A DNA stretch of 42,882 bases from a virus. Below the pieces are notes generated by a model, which was given only the letters and a program-made list of their open reading frames with translations, did not search any database and was not told the DNA's origin. This document shows, piece by piece, positions 40,030 through 42,882 of this stretch. Location of the stretch: positions 1 to 42,882 of the IMG/VR virus record IMGVR_UViG_3300031227_010350. One strand, 5' to 3'. A program made the translations under genes and the position numbers. Within the stretch, counting starts at the first letter, position 1; the number at the start of each line of letters is the position of its first letter.

Positions 40030-40045
40030 AATTTATAATTTGTTC
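40030..40045 (-). promoter_or_regulatory. GAACAAATTATAAATT late-type motif, baseplate operon
   Basis: Minus-strand GAACAAATTATAAATT in the 216-base divergent gap, 69 bases before the ATG of the 55-residue gene. It is the likely head of the minus-strand structural run. Confidence 0.5.
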
Positions 40046-40105
40046 ATAACTTTATGTAAGCAATTTCAACTAGAGAATTCATAATTTTCTAAGAGCCGAG
40101 GAAAT

Positions 40106-40134
40106 TTGGATAGATAACTTAGATTATATATATA
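40106..40134 (+). promoter_or_regulatory. Possible sigma-70-like promoter for MoxR/VWA operon
   Basis: TTGGAT, a 17-base spacer and TATATA, 59 bases upstream of the ATG of the zinc-ribbon gene. No GAACAAAT copy points this way, which would fit expression by host polymerase. AT-rich context makes chance matches common. Confidence 0.35.
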
Positions 40135-40192
40135 AATTTATGATATCAAGATTGTTGTAATTATTAATTTTAAATATTGAAAGGAAATAAAA

Positions 40193-40402
40193 ATGGCTAT
40201 ATCAATGATTTGTGATATATGCGGGAAACCAATTGATCCAAAAGAAAATTTTAAAGATATAAAGCGTTTATCAGGTACGAATAATATCAGATTAACAATA
40301 AGTAATGTAGATATAATGAGCAATAAAGCACCCCCTAGACACAAACAAGCAGTATGTAAAACTTGTATTATAAATTGTCTTAATAACAGCTATATAGTTT
40401 AA
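40193..40402 (+). CDS. Small zinc-ribbon protein, 69 aa
   Basis: Two CxxC pairs: C7-x2-C10 (ICDICGKPID) and C55-x2-C58 (AVCKTCIIN), enough for one zinc ribbon. The region between is a charged helix/strand (KDIKRLSGTNNIRLTISN). No membrane segment. Ribosome site GAAAGGAAA precedes the ATG. It is the first gene of the operon with the DUF2201 and MoxR-type genes, 20 bases apart, so it may regulate or assist that pair, but this is only inferred from position. Confidence 0.75.
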   Translation: MAISMICDICGKPIDPKENFKDIKRLSGTNNIRLTISNVDIMSNKAPPRHKQAVCKTCIINCLNNSYIV

Positions 40403-40422
40403 TTTTTAATGAAAGGATTATC

Positions 40423-41868
40423 ATGATAGAAAAGGACAATGTTGATTTAAGTCGAGGATATCAAATTCAAAAGTTATGTCTTCGACTAGCATCTAAAATG
40501 ATCAGGGATCCCATATTTCGACCACATGGGTTAAAGTTATTAGAATATGAAATAATTCCAACTAAAACATTACCAAAACATGCAGGAGCTGCTATCGACC
40601 ATTATAGACAGCAGATATATATCGGGACAAAACCAGACGACCCAATTGAAAGGATAAAAGAAGAAAAACATATTGCTGCATTTATTTTGTTACATGAAAT
40701 GATGCATATAATTCTTTTTCATGATTTTAGAATTAAAAATCGAAATCCTTATATGTGGAATATCGCTGGGGATTTTGTTATTAATTTGCTATTACAAGCT
40801 CTTGAGCCACATCAAAAGGTTAAACTTATTTCATGTAATACAAGTCAATATAATAAAGAATTTTGTATTGATAACATGTTTGATAACATGATCGAAGAAG
40901 AAGTTTATGATGTACTTATGAGTAAGAAATGTAAATACAAACAAAAAATATCCAAGATGTCTATTTCAGATTTATTGGGTGGCAAAGATCCAGGAGAAGG
41001 AGAAGGAGATAAAAATGACAAGGATAAAGATAAGAAACCTGGTGATAAAGGTACTGAAGAAGATTCATCTCAGGAAATAAATGTAATTGAAACTACATTT
41101 GAAGTTAATGGTAAAAAGTTTAAAGATGTACAAGTTGAATTCCCAACTCCTGCAAATATGACTTCTGAGCAGTTAGATGAAATGGATAAGAAGATGAAAG
41201 AATCTGCTGCGATTGGTCGTCAAATGATGGAAGGTGAATTAACAAGAGGAATAGGTTCATCTAAACTTGGGAAATTTATTAAACGACTTTTTAAAGTACA
41301 GGTTGATTGGAAGAAGATATTAGCTGATTCAATCATGACTGCACTTGAAAAATCTTGGGAAGTCGCTTGGTCGAAACCCAGTCCTTTATGGTTAGCTAAT
41401 CCTACAACAATTGCTTATAGACCAGTTCGAATTGAAGAAGAAAAATTCGGGATTGTTATATTTAGTATTGATGAATCAGGATCAATGAGTGATAATGATG
41501 TTCGAGATGCTGTAGGTATTGTTCAACAAAGCCGAGAACATTATAAAGCTCTTTGGGTTATTAAACATGACTGGAATGTTGGGTGGACTAAAATGTATGA
41601 AGATATGGGTGAAGTTGATATTGATGAACTTCTTGAAAGAAAACAAAGTGGCGGTACAAGTCATAAAGATGTATTTGAAAAGATTACTGAGTATATAAAT
41701 AAAGATCCAGATAATATGGTATCAGCATATATAAGTTGTTCAGATTTGGATTCAGATGTGGAAGATACTCAACATTTACTTCCATATTGGTTACCAAGGA
41801 TTTATATTACAAATAACGACAGACAACATCCCGGGATCAATGGGAAAATAATAAAAGTTAAAATATAA
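40423..41868 (+). CDS. DUF2201-type metallopeptidase/VWA protein, 481 aa
   Basis: The N-terminal domain has the DUF2201 putative metallopeptidase signature: AAFILLHEMMHIILFH with HExxH at residues 91-95, then MWNIAGDFVINLLL, the typical WNIAxDxxIN. A charged linker (about residues 187-219, Asp/Lys/Glu-rich) separates it from a C-terminal VWA-like domain with a MIDAS site D350-E-S-G-S354 (FSIDESGSMSD) and a Thr/Gly loop (SGGTSH). Such proteins act with MoxR-type AAA+ ATPases as metal-dependent chaperone or protein-remodelling modules. The ATPase gene follows 14 bases later. No signal peptide; cytoplasmic. Length is normal for the family. Confidence 0.88.
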   Translation: MIEKDNVDLSRGYQIQKLCLRLASKMIRDPIFRPHGLKLLEYEIIPTKTLPKHAGAAIDHYRQQIYIGTKPDDPIERIKEEKHIAAFILLHEMMHIILFHDFRIKNRNPYMWNIAGDFVINLLLQALEPHQKVKLISCNTSQYNKEFCIDNMFDNMIEEEVYDVLMSKKCKYKQKISKMSISDLLGGKDPGEGEGDKNDKDKDKKPGDKGTEEDSSQEINVIETTFEVNGKKFKDVQVEFPTPANMTSEQLDEMDKKMKESAAIGRQMMEGELTRGIGSSKLGKFIKRLFKVQVDWKKILADSIMTALEKSWEVAWSKPSPLWLANPTTIAYRPVRIEEEKFGIVIFSIDESGSMSDNDVRDAVGIVQQSREHYKALWVIKHDWNVGWTKMYEDMGEVDIDELLERKQSGGTSHKDVFEKITEYINKDPDNMVSAYISCSDLDSDVEDTQHLLPYWLPRIYITNNDRQHPGINGKIIKVKI

Positions 41869-41882
41869 GGGAGATGGGGATT

Positions 41883-42882
41883 ATGGCAGGAAAAAGGAAA
41901 GTAGCTGACGACGAAGGAGTATTTGGGGGTGTTCTTGATCTTAATAAAGTAGTACCATTTGTTGAAAATCATATCATGATGCATAAGACTGCATTAAGTA
42001 AACATTCACATGCTAATGAACTTCGATATAGTGCACTTTGTATATCAGGTCCTCCTGGAATAGGTAAGAGTGATTTACTTGAAACAATTTGTAAACAACT
42101 TACTGCAAAGGGTCATCCTACTGCATTGACTGTTTATTATATGGCAACAATGCAACTTGAGCAGTTAACTGGTTTACCTAAAGCAGGATCAGCATCTGAA
42201 AAACAATGGCATCGTTGGTTTGCTCAAAGTTTAAAAGATGTTAAAGGAATGAAAGAACTTTCAAAAATGGGACCGATTTCAGATATTATTAAAACTATCC
42301 CTGAGTATGAAGTACAGGAAGAACCACTTTATACTCAATGGTCATTACCTGAATTATTTTCATTTCGGAATATAAGATATACTCCAACTGATGATAAAGG
42401 TAATGTAGCATTTAATTGGGATAAAGATACAATGGTACTCGCATTGGATGATATTCATTTGTTAAATAAAACAATGCAGAGTTACTTATTCCAGTTACTT
42501 ACATATCGGTCTATCAACTCACATCAACTTCCTAAGAATGTTGTTTTAATAATGGCAGGTAATAGGTCAAACGACAGAGCAGGATTCCAGCAGATGCTTG
42601 CACCTATTACTAACAGGATTGATTTTATTGATGTTAAAAGCGACATTGATGACTGGACAAGAAACTTCGCTGTGGATTATGGTATAAGGACAGATATATT
42701 AATGTTCTTACAAAATCAACCGATGTATTTATCCAGTGATCCAAGAGAAAATGAAGCATGGGCATCTCCCAGATCGTGGACATATGCTTCAGATAAATTA
42801 ACTCATTTTGAGGACTGGGTAGACAGAGTAGATATTGCTCAAATTTATACAATTATGAAAGGTCATATTGGATCTGAATATG
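41883..42882 (+). CDS. MoxR-type AAA+ ATPase, 3' end outside window
   Basis: Walker A GPPGIGKSD at residues 56-64, Walker B LALDDIH with D189-D190, and a sensor-1-like strand NVVLIMAGNRSND. LAPITNRIDFIDV follows the Asn loop as in MoxR/dynein-type AAA+ proteins that select substrates through VWA partners. The start ATG follows GGGAGATGGGGATT. The open frame continues to the window end. Paired with the DUF2201/VWA gene, it probably remodels or activates a protein complex in an ATP-dependent manner. Which phage target it acts on is unknown. Confidence 0.9.
   Translation, partial: MAGKRKVADDEGVFGGVLDLNKVVPFVENHIMMHKTALSKHSHANELRYSALCISGPPGIGKSDLLETICKQLTAKGHPTALTVYYMATMQLEQLTGLPKAGSASEKQWHRWFAQSLKDVKGMKELSKMGPISDIIKTIPEYEVQEEPLYTQWSLPELFSFRNIRYTPTDDKGNVAFNWDKDTMVLALDDIHLLNKTMQSYLFQLLTYRSINSHQLPKNVVLIMAGNRSNDRAGFQQMLAPITNRIDFIDVKSDIDDWTRNFAVDYGIRTDILMFLQNQPMYLSSDPRENEAWASPRSWTYASDKLTHFEDWVDRVDIAQIYTIMKGHIGSEY

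Overview
This window is a piece of a large, AT-rich (roughly 30% GC by eye) genome of a contractile-tailed phage, most likely a jumbo myovirus distantly related to T4. The evidence is a recognisable T4-type set: terminase large subunit (gp17-like), tail sheath (gp18-like), tail tube (gp19-like), gp25-like and gp6/baseplate-J-like wedge proteins, a gp26-like hub or chaperone protein with a zinc ribbon, a probable gp48/gp54-type tube-junction protein and a 1731-residue tape measure. Genes are tightly packed, often with ATGA or TAATG overlaps, and have strong AGGAGG-type ribosome sites. No portal, capsid, polymerase, tRNA, integrase or CRISPR array is visible. The host cannot be named from the sequence.

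Layout. (1) 1-9270, plus strand: a QueC-like protein cut by the window edge, three unknown genes and a terminator; then a very AT-rich orphan gene, a complete NAD-dependent DNA ligase, an unknown gene, a 45-residue membrane peptide, three tandem paralogues of a Trp-rich family, a small Cys-containing protein and a probable baseplate or hub protein, ending at a bidirectional terminator. (2) 9325-10680, minus strand: three small unknown genes. (3) 10859-23021, plus strand: terminase, a zincin-like metallopeptidase, tape measure, tube-junction protein, then small genes including a glycerophosphodiesterase, a DUF192 protein and proteins with N-termini like the T4 capsid-targeting sequence. (4) 23114-39976, minus strand, in transcription order from the right: three baseplate-type genes, a structural protein, sheath, tube, terminator, gp26-like gene with an overlapping frameshift ORF, gp25, two membrane proteins with an identical four-cysteine signature, two structural or coiled-coil genes, gp6-like wedge, an unknown gene, a GC-rich pair resembling IS66 accessory proteins, and an island of small membrane proteins ending in a strong terminator. 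(5) 40193-42882, plus strand: a zinc-ribbon protein, a DUF2201-type metallopeptidase/VWA protein and its MoxR-type AAA+ partner, cut by the window end.

How it fits together. Packaging and virion assembly genes are split over both strands, yet many share an intergenic motif, GAACAAATWWTAAAA, just upstream of their starts. I found eight copies by eye (seven with the exact octamer GAACAAAT), in front of terminase, metallopeptidase, gp25, tube, sheath, two other structural operons and one small gene. I read it as this phage's late promoter or transcript-start element. The most novel-looking items are this motif, the paired membrane proteins with C-x10-C-x22-C-x8-C, a five-fold SAP/Rho-N-like repeat inside the tape measure, the tandem Trp-rich paralogues, and the phage-borne MoxR/VWA pair.
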